Source: Psococerastis gibbosa
Lineage: Eukaryota; Arthropoda; Insecta; Psocodea; Psocidae
Length of the DNA stretch: 64,000 nucleotides
NCBI GenBank assembly: GCA_963971405.1
Contig: OZ020492.1
Coordinates: 16,460,204-16,524,203, forward strand
Direction of reading: 5' to 3'
Shown here: piece by piece, positions 20,694-30,880 of the stretch
Numbering within the stretch: position 1 is the stretch's first letter
Layout: each line of letters begins with the position of its first letter
Translations under genes and position numbers: made by a program
Notes under the pieces: generated by a model
Told to the model about the DNA's origin: nothing
What the model saw: only the letters and a program-made list of their open reading frames with translations
Database searches by the model: none

Positions 20694-23515
20694 CCTCTTC
20701 GTGCATGACAGACTTCCCGCTGAGCTAGATTTTTTATTTTTTGGATTTGGGTCCCTTTGGGTTCCAGAAGTCTCCCTGATTTTTTTCAAAATTTTTCGAC
20801 TACTAGTTTAGCCTAAAAAACCTGTCGTCATGTGAGGACGCCATGCAAAAAGGGTATGGCTTATTTTGTCCACACATGGGGACATCAAATGAAAGGGTAT
20901 GCGATTATTTTAAAAAAAACAGTGTGGCATTGCTGTGAGAACAAAACTGTCTTTAATCTTGAACATACTTATGGACCTTTTTAGAGATAATTATGAAACG
21001 ATTCCATGCACTCAGGACAGACTGGCTCACTACACTTTTTGCAAATATACCTGGTCTTGCTCTTGCAAGTTAGTGCATGGCACCTCGAGGCATTTTTACT
21101 TTCCATCTTTTTGGGGTAGTGGTCGTTTCCATCAAACTTGATTTCTACCGAAACCTTGGCCACACCGGATTTCGTTTTCTTCAGAGGTACTGGGGAATTT
21201 GAAGGTCGCCCCCTCTTCAAGTCCGTGGTTCCTCTGGTTATAAGACTATTGGCAACACTCGCCTTGAAAGCCAGCAGTGATGCGTCCGTCGGAGTAGTTT
21301 GCTTCTTGTACAGCAGCCAGCTGTTCACAATAGAAATATTTAGCAAGTGGAAAAATATTCTTAGGTACCATTTTTTCGACTTGAAGCCGTGTGGGTAGTG
21401 GGCGATCATTCTGTCAACTAAATCCACCCCTCCCATAAACTTATTGTACTCAGCAATTGAATACGGCCGAGCAACTTCAATGCGTGATTTAGACTTGGGG
21501 TCCCAGCGTTTGACTTCATCCTCAGGTTGTGCCCCACAATAGGTGGAAATAGTATGCACTGGTTTCGAGTCTTTCCACCGAACTATGGTGATGTTATCGT
21601 CATTAGTAGTCACAGTATTCCAGCCTCTTTGGAGCAACTTTGCATTAACCAGAGTTTTTTCTGCCGCTTTGGCCCTATTTATCCGAAGGGTGCCAACAAC
21701 AAAAATTTCGTTCTCCCTCAAAGTCTGAAGAAGAACCAGAGAAGTGAATAGATTGTCAATAAAGAGTTTGTGCCCCTTACCGCCAATACCATGACATAGA
21801 CGCAAAACCATGTCCCCTATAGGACCATACACAGTGCGTGGAGCTGTAGTTGACTGATACGGTTCGATACAGTGGACATATCCATCGGCATTAGCTCTGG
21901 CCCAAAACTTAAAGCCCCATTTTGTCGGCTTGTTTTTTATATACTGTTTCAAACCGCTCCTACCCTTAAAAGGCACAATCATCTCATCGATAGCTTGGTG
22001 CTCCATATTATTGCCCGCTGAATGGAACGATGTATGCAGCATCTCGAAAATAGGGCGCAGTGTCCAATATTTGTCAGTGGTGCTCGGTTCGCCGTTATCA
22101 GCGAAATGTAGGAATCTTTTTATGTCTTCGAACCGATTAACAGACATAAAGTCTGCAATGCAGCTCAACCGCAAACCTTTGATACTTGACCAATACATTC
22201 GGCTCCTAGGATATTTTAGATATGTCATAATAATATTTATTCCTAAGTAAACCTGGAGCTCTTTGTATGTAAGTTTCAGCTCCTTACCAGTAATCAAAGC
22301 GTACTTATTGCTCTCTTCAACTATATGATGCATAATATTGTCTGTAAACAAGGCACTGAAGAAATCGTACGGAGTTTTGCCACTAATGGAAATTGCCTCA
22401 CTTCCTGTATATTGAGGTGGCTTATTGGAGAACTCGTTGTCCTTACCAGGATACCATTTCGTGGACACGTTCGGTTTGCTTTTGCTACGAATAAGTTCTA
22501 CAGAAATAGGAATATATTTGAGTTCCCCAATTTTTCGTCGTCTTGGCGGTGGTGTTGTTGTTGATGTTGATGGCGCACTGTCCGGAGAACTAGGGCTAGG
22601 TACGGGTACTGCTATTGAATCGCATATCACTGAAGGCGGTACAGTAGTAAGAACACTGGCAGAAGCAGGCGCAGAAGTAGGAGAAGTTGGCAAATTGGGA
22701 AGATGATCGATGTCTAGTAAATCAAAGATAAGGCTGTCCTCAGCTTCTCTAAGTAACTCGGAAGTCCTAAATATCACTCCGTCAAATGGTTCACGTTCAG
22801 TTTCTGGCTTCTCCCAGCCGTCGTCGTCGCCGTCGTCAGAATCATTATTATCCATGTCAGAACCAGACGGAGGGTCAGCATCTAATGCCATTAGCTCCTC
22901 AATTTCTTTCTGACTCAGCGGTCGTTTATAACCTACAAAAGCAAAAAACAAATCGTTAAATGGACGAAAACAAAGCCAAAGTAGGTATAGCGGCTGTAAA
23001 GTGGGTGCCAAACCTCTAGCGGCCCATTAATAATATTTTGGCTTAATTAACAGTGCGTGCAAAAGCCAGAAATGAATAAAATAAAATGAATTATAATAAG
23101 TAATAATGGCACATTGTTATGTCATGCACGCATGGTGTCCTCAGGTGTGGACACAAGGTCTACCTTCAAAAACACCAAGAGGATAACAAACAAATGGCTT
23201 GCCAACTATTTTGCTGTTATTTAGCACCTATTAGTAGCCTAAAATAAAAATTATGAATCCAAATTATAAAATATTTAATGTATTAAAAAAATACTTACGT
23301 TTGGAAGACATTTAATTTGCAAAAATACAACAAAATTGACTTCAAGCTTCTGGAACGTGTACAAATATCTAAAATATTGAGATGGAGTTGTTTGTTTATT
23401 GTAAATTCATATCGTCTGAAACGATTTCGATAATCGATCGTGGCATCAGACTCGTTTTCGCGCCAATATTCGAAACTTTCTACTGTCCTCACTTGAGGAC
23501 GCATGCATGAAGAGG
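20694..23515 (-). mobile_element. complete piggyBac transposon, 2822 bp
   Basis: TTAA at 20690-20693 and at 23516-23519 flank inverted ends CCTCTTCGTGCATG (left) and CCTCTTCATGCATG (right, reversed). Subterminal motifs also mirror each other: CATGTGAGGACGCCATGC at about 20830 against ACTTGAGGACGCATGC at 23491, and GTCCACACATGGGGAC at 20868 against GTGTCCTCAGGTGTGGACAC at 23137-23156. One intact transposase gene fills the interior on the minus strand. TTAA target, ends and gene together make this a full autonomous-type copy. Confidence 0.96.
20981..23311 (-). CDS. piggyBac transposase (two exons, intact)
   Basis: Cut-and-paste transposase acting at TTAA in the nucleus. Exon 1 is only 13 nt (23311-23299: M-S-S-K plus one base). 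A 366-bp intron (23298-22933) has GTAAGT and TTTTGTAG ends. Exon 2 runs 22932-20981, giving 654 residues starting MSSKRYKRPLSQKEIEEL. The apparent start at 23011 lies in the intron. Residues 1-150 are acidic, then S/T/P-rich. The DDE/DDD domain follows with D320 (IDEMIVPFKGR), D397 (KLFIDNLFTS) and D508 (FMGGVDLVDRM), the family's three catalytic aspartates. The C-terminus is a cysteine-rich zinc-binding domain (CHALTC, CKKC, CPEC), as in piggyBac. No stop or frameshift is present, and all catalytic positions are kept. Confidence 0.95.
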
Positions 23516-23819
23516 TTAACCAAGTACAGATACTAGTCCGACAATGACAACTGAGCCAATGCCTATATCCGCGCGCGCGTATACATTAAAGATTTTTTAT
23601 AAAACAGTATATGCAGAGGTCAAGCAAGGGAAAAACATTTTAGTTAAGGATAAGAAAGTAGGTTATTTCGATTATAAACATTTAAAAAAAAAAATGAAAA
23701 TAGTGATTTATTAGTGAACAACCCCCCCCCCCCCCCTTAGTATACATACAATAATTACTAATGTCTGCGTCAAGGGCAGTGCCTATATCCGAGCTAAGCC
23801 GAATCCGCCCCTGACTATA

Positions 23820-24277
23820 ATCGTCTGCAGGAATAAGGTGACGCCCGTGTGTGGTTTACACTGGCTATAAAATATTGGTTAAATATACGTTGAGAATCGT
23901 GCAGACACAACATTTTAAGTTAATATTGGGTTTATACTGTAAGTACTACCTATATATACTCTACGTTAACATGACACCTGCAAAGAAATCCTCGAAGATG
24001 AGTAGTATACTTGTCTTTTGGTGATAAATAAATAAATAAATAAGGACTTTTTTGTTCTATTACTAAGCCAACCTAGCGGAGTTAGGGCTATAAAGCCCTC
24101 TCTTACACTCAACTAGGAAGGCCCGGGACCGCCTGCTTTACATGCCCTCCGAAGCATGGCCAGAAAATGTAGGAAGTGTAGGACTCGAACCAACAACCTT
24201 TCGGGTCATCTATATCTACCAGCAATCAAATGAATTTCCGTTATAGTCTGTTATTACTATTTTACCTTAATTAGTCC
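23820..24277. repeat. dispersed repeat split by SINE family B
   Basis: 23960-24023 and 24207-24250 match 17240-17345 on either side of the SINE. 23820-23960 is unassigned AT-rich sequence. Confidence 0.5.
24024..24206 (-). repeat. SINE family B, tRNA-Glu-derived, 5'-truncated
   Basis: The minus strand carries box B (TTGGTTCGAGTCC), then TTTCTGGCCATGCTTCGGAG, GCAGGCGGTCCCGGGCC, a hairpin GGGCTTTATAGCCC and CCGCTAGGTTGGCTTAGTAA, and ends in a (TTTA)n tail (plus strand AAATAAATAAATAAATAAG). The tRNA 5' half is missing here. Insertion in a sequence seen intact at 17255-17345. Confidence 0.85.
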
Positions 24278-24677
24278 AGGGCTGCCAGATGTCCGGTTTT
24301 CGCCCGGTTTTCAATGGTTTGTCCGGCTGAAAATTTGTTGACGAACCGGACAATGTATTGTCCGGTTTTTAGGGATTACCCAAAAAAGAATAAAATTTAT
24401 TACTAAACTAGGTAATAATCAATACCGCAAAATAGAAAATAATTATGTTTTTTTCCATCATTCATTAACTTCGCAATTTTGAATTTAGTCGCTTAATTTT
24501 TAAAAAAATGACAATTGTATTTTTTACCGAAAATTCAAAAACATGGTAAAATTGGAGTCTCAGAAAAAAATGATATTAGGCCTAGTTAAAATTAGAGTTG
24601 CAGAAAAATATTGACACCATGTAAAATGACTTTTGAGTTCATGTCCGGTTTTGAACTTCGCTGGATCAGGCAGCCCT
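24278..24677. mobile_element. hAT-like MITE (family N), about 400 bp
   Basis: Left CAGGGCTGCCAGATGTCCGG, right reversed AAGGGCTGCCTGATCC. Internal CCGGACA blocks sit near both ends. The related element at 34256-34662 has an 8-bp duplication. Here no matching flanks are visible. Confidence 0.65.
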
Positions 24678-24879
24678 TTTTATTACAATTTTATTGTTCA
24701 CCTCAAAGCGACCGAAATTATTATGTACCAGCAGTAATAGCAGTTTCGGAAAAATAGGGACTCGCGAATTGAGCATATAAATCCTTGTAGGCCTATCATG
24801 GACCGAAAATAATAATATTGACAAATTCGATCCTGAATGACTCATGTTCTAAACTATCCATGCTATTGGTTATTGCTTT

Positions 24880-25190
24880 CCAATTTATACTTAGTATAAG
24901 GAAAGCTTTGTGACGGTCGAAATTTTCGATTCCGAGATGTCAACGGATTTACACGTTTTAAGGTCCCAGGAACCCAAAAAAGTGGTTTTTACGTAATGTC
25001 TGTCTGTCTGTCGTTCTGTCTGTCTGTCTGTCTGTCGTTCTGTCTGTCTGTGCATCGATTTCCGGGCAAACTACCCGGTCGATTTTGATGAAATTCGGCA
25101 TGTAGGTTCACAAAAATCATACCTCGGGACATTTTTTTTTTTTTTTTTTCGCTAACTCAATTTGGGGGGGTTTTATTCTCAAAAAACTAT
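24880..25190 (+). repeat. repeat family A, 5' half
   Basis: From TTGCTTTCCAATTTATAC through a long GTCT/GTTC microsatellite (about 25000-25055), CCGGGCAAACTACCCGG and GATTTTGATGAAATTCGGC to GGGGTTTTATTCTCAAAAAA. It is then joined abruptly to a truncated hAT MITE end. Confidence 0.85.
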
Positions 25191-25192
25191 CT

Positions 25193-25240
25193 ACTGCTCC
25201 ACGGACAAAAAAGTTTGGGGACCGTTGTACTAGAGGGTTT
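25193..25240 (+). mobile_element. truncated hAT MITE right end
   Basis: TGCTCCACGGACAAAAAAG then TTTGGGGACC resembles the right end of the 302-bp MITE at 4528-4829 (GTCCACGGACAAAAAAGGTT). Only the terminal 40 bp or so remain. Confidence 0.55.
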
Positions 25241-25439
25241 CATAGCCCTTTAAATTTAACTCCGGCAGGTTGGTTCAGTAATGGAACGAAATCTTATTAT
25301 TTGTTGATTTATTATTTAGTATAATAGTGCTTAAATTGTTCACTTTGGCAAGTTCCTGCAAGGTGAATTCCAACAAAAAGCACTGTATTTCTACAAGCTA
25401 TTGCCAAGCTGTATACATAAATAATAAATACATAAAATA
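25240..25439. other. unassigned AT-rich sequence
   Basis: No ORF or repeat recognised between a truncated hAT end and the next SINE. Confidence 0.3.
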
Positions 25440-25625
25440 AATATTGACTTTTTGTTCTATTACTAAGCCAACCTAGCCCTCTCTTACACTCAACTAGGAA
25501 TACCCAGGACCGCCTGCTTTACATTCCCTCCGAAGCATGACCAGAAAATGTAGCAAGTGTGGGACTCGAGCCAACAACCTTTCCGGTGAAAGTCAGAGTC
25601 TGTACCACTACTCTACATGTCCCGT
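25440..25625 (-). repeat. SINE family B, tRNA-Glu-derived, full head
   Basis: Read on the minus strand: ATGTAGAGTAGTGGTACAG (A-box region), a D-arm-like GAGTAGTGG-GACTC, CTTTCACC (anticodon loop of a Glu-UUC type tRNA), box B GGTTCGAGTCC(C/A), then the family body with CCATGCTTCGGAGG, and a tail ending in AAAAAGTC and TTTATT repeats. The GCGGAGTTAGGGCTATAAAG hairpin part is deleted in this copy. Confidence 0.85.
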
Positions 25626-26455
25626 CATGCCATACACACTACAATACTATACAATTAAGTCATTAAAGAAAAGCTAGTGTAGGCAGGCCTCTATCCAACA
25701 ACCTTTCAGGTGAAAGTCAGAGTTCACACCTCCCGTCATACACAATACAATGAAATACTAAAAATACCCAATACAACTTAACCAATCACGGGTAGCTACA
25801 GATACAGTTACAGGTAGATACATACAATCAAGGCCGTAGCCAAGGGTGGGTTCATGGGGGTTCAACCCCCCCCCCCCCCCCCGAAATGAAATGGCTTCAT
25901 ACTAGATAGAATCGGATTTTGAGAGGAAAAATAAAAACTGCTATGTAATATCCAATGAAATTTCTAACCCCCCCCCCCCCCCGAAAAAAATCCTGGCTAC
26001 GGCCTTGCATACAATTGACCTTTGTTTTACTTGCCTAATACCGCCAGCTTTACATGGCCTTAGATGCTACTGTAGGACTCGAACCAACAACCTTTCAGGT
26101 GAAAATCAGAGTTCTCACCACTACACTACATGCCCCGCCATGCCATACGCAATGCAATACTATACTACAAGTACACAAAGCAACGCAGCCATGCACAGGT
26201 AGGTACAGTTACAGTTACAGGTAGGTACATACTAATGACCTTTGTTTTACTTGCCCAATACCGCTAGCTTTACAGGCCCTTAGAAGCTACTGTAGGATTC
26301 GAACTAACAACCTTTCAGGTGAAAATCAGAGTTCTCACCACTACACTACATGCCCCGCCATGCCATACGCAATACAATACTATACTACAAGTACACAAAG
26401 AAACGCAACCATGCGCAGGTAGGTACAGATACAGTTACAGATAGGTACAGTGCCT
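25626..26455 (-). repeat. array of SINE-head duplicates, unit about 219 bp
   Basis: TGACCTTTGTTTTACTTGCC starts at 26017 and again at 26236 (period 219). Each unit holds a minus-strand SINE B head (GGACTCGAACCAACAACC or variant, CTTTCAGGTGAAA), CTACACTACATGCCCCG, and the ladder GGTAGGTACAG-TACAG. Earlier, more diverged units lie at 25626-25828. The hAT MITE at 25829-26007 separates them. Confidence 0.75.
25829..26007. mobile_element. hAT MITE, family G, 179 bp
   Basis: Perfect terminal inverted repeat CAAGGCCGTAGCCA, perfect 8-bp duplication CATACAAT (25821-25828, 26008-26015), C runs at about 25867-25882 and 25968-25982. Internal AATGAAATGGCTT and ATAGAATCGGATTTTGAGAG are shared with 38800-38973. 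Confidence 0.95.
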
Positions 26456-27025
26456 GAATGAGTCTCCATTCAAGACTATCGTCCTATTCAAACAATTTCA
26501 TTTATGAATGAACTGATCCTTTTCCCAATAACATCTTCCCCCACTCCAAAATCCAAAAGTGAAAGTTTCCGGGAAAGTCTTTGATGGTATCAATGAAAGG
26601 CTTTGGCCTTCACCCTGAGTTCCGTTATCAGCAAAACTGTCAACGGTTTGTGTAAGCGTTATCACCTTACTACTACTTCCATCTACGGGCATCGGTTTCA
26701 ACTTCCAAAGTCACCCGGTTAAAGAGAGAGCTTTAAGTACTTAGCCTACCAACAATGGTATTCCATTTTACTCGGGCTTTTCCACTGAGGCCTCGTGTAG
26801 TGTTACTTCACTTGCGTTATTCTCCGTGATACGCAAGCAACACGGTTCAGCACCGGTCAATAAGCCCACTGCCCTCTAAATAACTCACCGCTTTAGAACG
26901 CCCCTATTGAGTAAAACTTGTGATTAAATAATTCTAATATTTTTTTTTTTTAAAATGAGCTAAAATTGACGTATTTTTTTTATTTTTGGTTGCGCGTGTT
27001 AATTTTGTTATTTTACTGGTGGCTC
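26456..27025. other. apparently low-repeat sequence, no assigned gene
   Basis: Contains a 67-codon minus-strand ORF (26498-26701; FPETFTFGFWSGGRCYW) that I cannot assign to a family and that is not seen elsewhere in the window. 26780-26930 is G+C-richer than its surroundings and holds no repeat I recognise. It could be promoter or 5' untranslated sequence for the putative exon at 27026. Confidence 0.3.
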
Positions 27026-27870
27026 ATGGATCAGCCTGGACTTGTCGTTACCGGTAAGTAAATGTTTTTGAAAAAATGAAAATCGAAAGGGTTACGTTCC
27101 CTCGTGGGCTTTGTAAGTCAAGGACGTTTGATGTCAGGGACCTTTACTACTGAGGAATTTTGTTTACACTAGCGTAATTTTGAATATTTTATTTTTTATA
27201 CTCATTAATTTAGCTTTGAATTTATTTATTTTACATTTTTTCTGATATTCATTAATAGACTTAATAGGGGATGATAACCTTGTAGGTACATGTGCTTCGA
27301 GTTCCCGCGTTTACATGATCATATTTTTATTTTATAACGGTTTTTTTTTTTTTTTTTTTTTAATTGACCAGCCCTTTACTGTTGCCAGAATTTCTTTAAA
27401 AAAGGATCTTGAAATGTTTTTTTACATAAAATTTTATGCTTGTTTTCTACTTCTATTATGAATGGGGTAAAGTGACCTAGTTATTTCAGAATGAAACGTT
27501 TATCAATGGGACGAATTAACGTTATTTCACATTTCATTCATTTCTTTAATTCATTATTTATAATTCATTAATTTTCTATTTTCCGATTTTTGGAAAATCG
27601 ATTGAGACACTACATGAGGTTGCAGCCTGGGATCGCAATATAGGGAACTGGGTCATTCAAAAACGGTACGGTGTTTCGTGTTTCAAACAGGGTTATTGTA
27701 CTTTTCCGTAAAATTTTCATTTTAATTAAGGCGTTTTATTTCTGTGGGTAGCGATTTACTGGATTTATTAATTTTTCTTTTAATAAGAGGTCAAATCGAT
27801 TAAGGAACTTCATGGAGTTGCGGCCTGGGATCTCGAAAAGGGGAACTGGGTCAATGTGGTTTTCGAAAAA
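27026..27870 (+). other. putative small exons with a duplicated coding-like block
   Basis: At 27026 ATG opens MDQPGLVVT and runs into a consensus splice donor (ACCG|GTAAGT at 27053). Downstream, 27598-27657 and 27795-27854 are about 75% identical over 60 nt and translate to SIETLHEVAAWDRNIGNWV and SIKELHGVAAWDLEKGNWV. Differences keep the reading frame and the A-A-W-D/G-N-W-V core. The second block follows a T-rich tract ending in AG (27787). This may be a small spliced gene or duplicated alternative exons. I recognise no family and cannot show a complete gene. Confidence 0.3.
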
Positions 27871-28014
27871 AAATTCAAATAGTCTTTTTTATTTTTATTT
27901 TTATTTAAAGGTTAATCGCGTACAAACAATTTCATGAAAATATTATTATATAAATTAAGTATTTTCTTCTTATTTAGTGGAATCGTGGTGTAGTGGAGTT
28001 GAGTTGCCCTCTAA

Positions 28015-28205
28015 TCGACTTCGATGGCCAGGTGGTAACGTGCTTGCACTTGTGCGAGTCTTTACACGCCATGCGATCGGAGACGTGGCGTAACTCAACA
28101 CGGGAACCAACCTACAGAGGCGGCTGAAGAGGTCAATTGGATACATTCCTTAAATTGTTTGTACGCATTTAACCTTTTTATAAAATAAAATAAAATAAAA
28201 AATCC
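28015..28205 (+). repeat. SINE family F
   Basis: CGACTTCGATGGCCAGGTGG with a box A-like TGGCCAGGTGGTAACGTGC, box B-like GCGATCGGAGAC, AACCTACAGAGGCGGCTGA and an AAATA-repeat tail (28185-28205). The copy at 57332-57520 is highly similar; 6632-6790 is older. Confidence 0.75.
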
Positions 28206-28424
28206 TTTGTCAGTCGAGAACAATGTACTAAGCTCCTAATTAATACAGACTTCTGGGGTTTTTTGTTTAAAATTTCAATCAACTTAAGGCGCTTTGAACA
28301 TACTTACCTAGGATTATGAATGTAAATTTTGAATTTCATTGAAGAATAATGAAACAAGGCTTCAAACTGGCTTTGACTACTGGTGATTTGTCCAAATTTC
28401 CTTTAGTGTATGTTTGTTTTTGCT

Positions 28425-28560
28425 TTAGTATTTATGCTTAGCATGAGGAAAGGACAGTCCAAATTTTTGATTTCGAGATTTCATATTTTGAGGTCCCAGG
28501 AACCTAAAAAGGTTTTATTTACGAAATGTCTGTCTATTCGTCTGCCTATCTGTTCGTTAG
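28425..28560 (+). repeat. repeat family A, 5' fragment
   Basis: TTTATGCTTAGCATGAGGAA, GATTTCGAGATTTC, TTTTGAGGTCCCAGGAACC and ACGAAATGTCTGTC follow the start of family A. It breaks off in the microsatellite. Confidence 0.7.
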
Positions 28561-28639
28561 ATTACTTTATGGTGCATAATACTGATATTAAACTAACACA
28601 TGTTGAAGATGTAACCTCCTAGTTATAACTGAAATTAGA

Positions 28640-28724
28640 GGATTTTGAAAAACCTGGAGTTGGCGGGATTCGAACCCACTATCTCCGGGGCATCGTCTTC
28701 ACCACTGGGCTCTTATTATCCACC
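28640..28724 (-). repeat. tRNA-derived SINE head (family R)
   Basis: The minus strand reads GAGCCCAGTGGTGAAGACGA (box A region) and then GTGGGTTCGAATCCCGCC (perfect box B), followed by AACTCCAGG and TTTTTCAAAA. The spacing between the boxes is tRNA-like, but no acceptor stem closes, so this is not a tRNA gene. A hAT MITE is inserted immediately upstream. Confidence 0.6.
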
Positions 28725-28732
28725 TCAGTATC

Positions 28733-29373
28733 CAGGCGCGGATCTAGAATGAGACCAAGGAGGGGGCTAAGATTAAATAAGATTTTTTTTTAAATAGGGC
28801 TGAAATATTGGGGTTTTACGTATTTTCAGAGCAATAAGGGTTGTATCTTATAGGTAATTAAGAGTGTACAGCCCGTAGGAAATTGGCAGCCCGAAATTTA
28901 ATAGTTTTTATTTTTTATTTAATTAACTAAGCATGTTATTAAAGATTTGGCTCATCAAAGTTGTAGAAGACTACTTCATGCATCATATAATAAGGTATTT
29001 TTAGTTTTCGAAATTGGAGTTTTTTTTTATAAAATCGATAATACGTGAATACATTTGCTTGTTTCTGGAAAAACTACAATTTCGAAAATTAAAAATATCT
29101 TATAATATGATGCATGAAGTAGTCTTCTACAACTTTGATGAGCCAAATCTTAATAACATGATCAGTTAATTAAATAAAAAATAAAAACTATTAAATTTCG
29201 GGCTGCCAATTTCCTACGGGCTGTACACTCTTAATACAGCCGAGGATAAGGGGGCCCGGGGGTCACCCCCCGGAGGAAAATTTGTGAAATATAGGACTGA
29301 AATAGGGGGGTTTTACGCATTTTGAGGAACCTAATGGGGGGCTATAGCCCCCCCCCCCCTAGATCCGCGCCTG
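28733..29373. mobile_element. hAT MITE (family D) containing a second MITE
   Basis: Ends CAGGCGCGGATCTAGA and its exact reverse complement, with a perfect 8-bp duplication TCAGTATC (28725-28732, 29374-29381). Removing the nested element and its TTAA leaves about 268 bp of original element with GGGGTTTTACG and CCCC runs, a composition shared with the repeats at 31.8-32.4 and 37.8-38.1 kb. Confidence 0.94.
28862..29230. mobile_element. TTAA-flanked foldback MITE, 369 bp
   Basis: Inverted repeats of about 165 bp beginning GAGTGTACAGCCCGTAGGAA fill nearly the whole element. The loop is AT-rich. TTAA flanks both ends (28858-28861 and 29231-29234), as for piggyBac-mobilised elements. The ends do not match the complete piggyBac at 20694-23515, so a different piggyBac subfamily would be the driver. 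A TAA-type Harbinger reading of the same ends is the alternative. Confidence 0.85.
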
Positions 29374-29385
29374 TCAGTATCTATA

Positions 29386-29445
29386 CTAATTGATAAATAG
29401 GAAACATTTACGGGTCCACTCGTACCGGTTCGTTTATTTTATCTT
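29386..29445 (+). repeat. repeat family A, 3' terminus
   Basis: ATTGATAAATAGGAAACATT then GGGTCCACTCGTACCGGTTC is the terminal block of family A. Only this end remains, next to the hAT MITE. Confidence 0.55.
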
Positions 29446-30734
29446 TTCTGTCCCATAAAAGCCGATGATTGTTCCAGTAGGCTAGCTGGTAACTTCCGTG
29501 TTGCAATATCTATTAAGAGATATAATCTAACACCCATGACTTTTTTCTACAAAGCCAAATTTCTCAGCAATGTTATATTATGGGTAGTTTAAGAAGTACA
29601 TAGAAGAAATATTCCGCTACATTGTAATAATTTTATATATAGTGTCAGGTGCTCCAGGCACCTGACAATAGTAATATTTAGCCGGCACTAACACCCATAT
29701 GTCACAGACGTGAAAAAAAAACAAAGTTCACAATACGTAGCCAATACTATACGACGAATTCAAATTTAGTTGAGCATTTCTTCTACTTTATGGCATCTGA
29801 TTTATGGCTATTTGATCGTTTATGAGGAATTTGACTCAGTACACAAAACTACTTCAGATTCCAATTCAAGTTCCGATTCTACTTCCTATTGTCACTTATG
29901 TTCCATAACTACGATAAGTTTAAGAATAAAATACCACAGACAGATTTTCTGTGGAACTACCACCCATTTTAAAATTTGAAAGAATTAAAACAACCGGTTT
30001 CCGAGGTCATCTTATCGAAACCGGTGTTTTTAACTTTTGGCCATCTTAAGTAATTTTATTTAATTGTTATTATTCATGTATCCTTGGACAACGGTAGATG
30101 AAATATAATAATATTGTAAAATTATTATTATTTATTTAATTTATATATTTACAATTTTAACAAAAATTAATTATTTATACATACTTATAATTATAATTAA
30201 TTAATAAAAGCTAAACCTAAGTCTAAAGTTAAATCTGAATCTAAAAATAAAGTAATGCAATGCACATTCTAGGATTGTAGTTTGTGGGAAGCTCGTGTTA
30301 GCCAATGTTTTAATCGTTAAATTGTTTTATTAATTATTCTTTTATTGTTCAATATACAGGTAATGTTTCATATTCCGAAAGAAAACTTGATTCTGATATT
30401 ATTGCATACCCATATATTTGTAGGAGTAAACGCGATATTTCTACTTGCGAACCATTCACCTCGACCTCATCAGAATTCTTTTCTTTTCACGCTGTTGCTT
30501 GTAATATTTTCAGCCTGAAGTTATTAAGTTGTTAATAGGATGATTAAAATATATTATTTTAAAAACAATATATTTATTATATAATATATATAATAGATAA
30601 TTCCTGAGAAATTTGATTTTGTTCCAAAAACAGTTATTGGCGGTGCCCGATTTGCCCTCAACGTCTCCGCTTGGTAACAAATTAATTGTTCTTAAGCTGT
30701 ATGTCTATAAAAAAAAATTACTTTTTTGTTGTTG
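29446..30734. other. AT-rich, no gene recognised
   Basis: A 69-codon ORF at 29770-29979 is serine-rich and unassigned. 30080-30240 is very AT-rich with short repeated TAAATCTAAG-like words. A short inverted pair, CAACCGGTTTCCGAGG and GAAACCGGTG, lies at 29990-30025. Confidence 0.35.
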
Positions 30735-30880
30735 ACGTTTTTGTTGTTCTATTACTAAGCCAACCTAGCGGAGTTAGGGCTATAAAGCCCTCTCTTGGCT
30801 CTCTTACACTCAACTAGGAAAGCCCGGGACCGCCTGCTATACATGCCCTTCGAAGCATGGCCAAAAAATGTATCTAGTTA
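30735..30880 (-). repeat. SINE family B, head missing
   Basis: TTCTATTACTAAGCCAACC, CGGAGTTAGGGCTATAAAGC and GGCCCGGGACCGCCTGC-type blocks are present on the minus strand. It contains a small internal duplication of CTCTCTTGG or CTCTTAC and stops before box B. Confidence 0.8.

Larger units (their letters stand above)
20430..23813. mobile_element. possible hAT MITE hosting the piggyBac element
   Basis: CAGCGGCGGATTTAGC at 20430 and, reversed, CAGGGGCGGATTCGGC at 23813 look like the two ends of one hAT-type MITE. Removing the piggyBac element leaves roughly 560 bp. The 8-bp flanks (CCACTATC, ACTATAAT) do not match, so the call rests on the ends alone. Confidence 0.45.

Noticed and set aside
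22325-22913. Plus-strand ORFs opposite the piggyBac gene
   Set aside because: They are antisense shadows of the transposase frame.
28640-28724. Functional tRNA gene
   Set aside because: Box A and box B are good but the acceptor stem does not pair. The same head occurs with changes at other sites, as expected for a SINE. The heads at 3383, 40075 and 50730 fail for the same reason.
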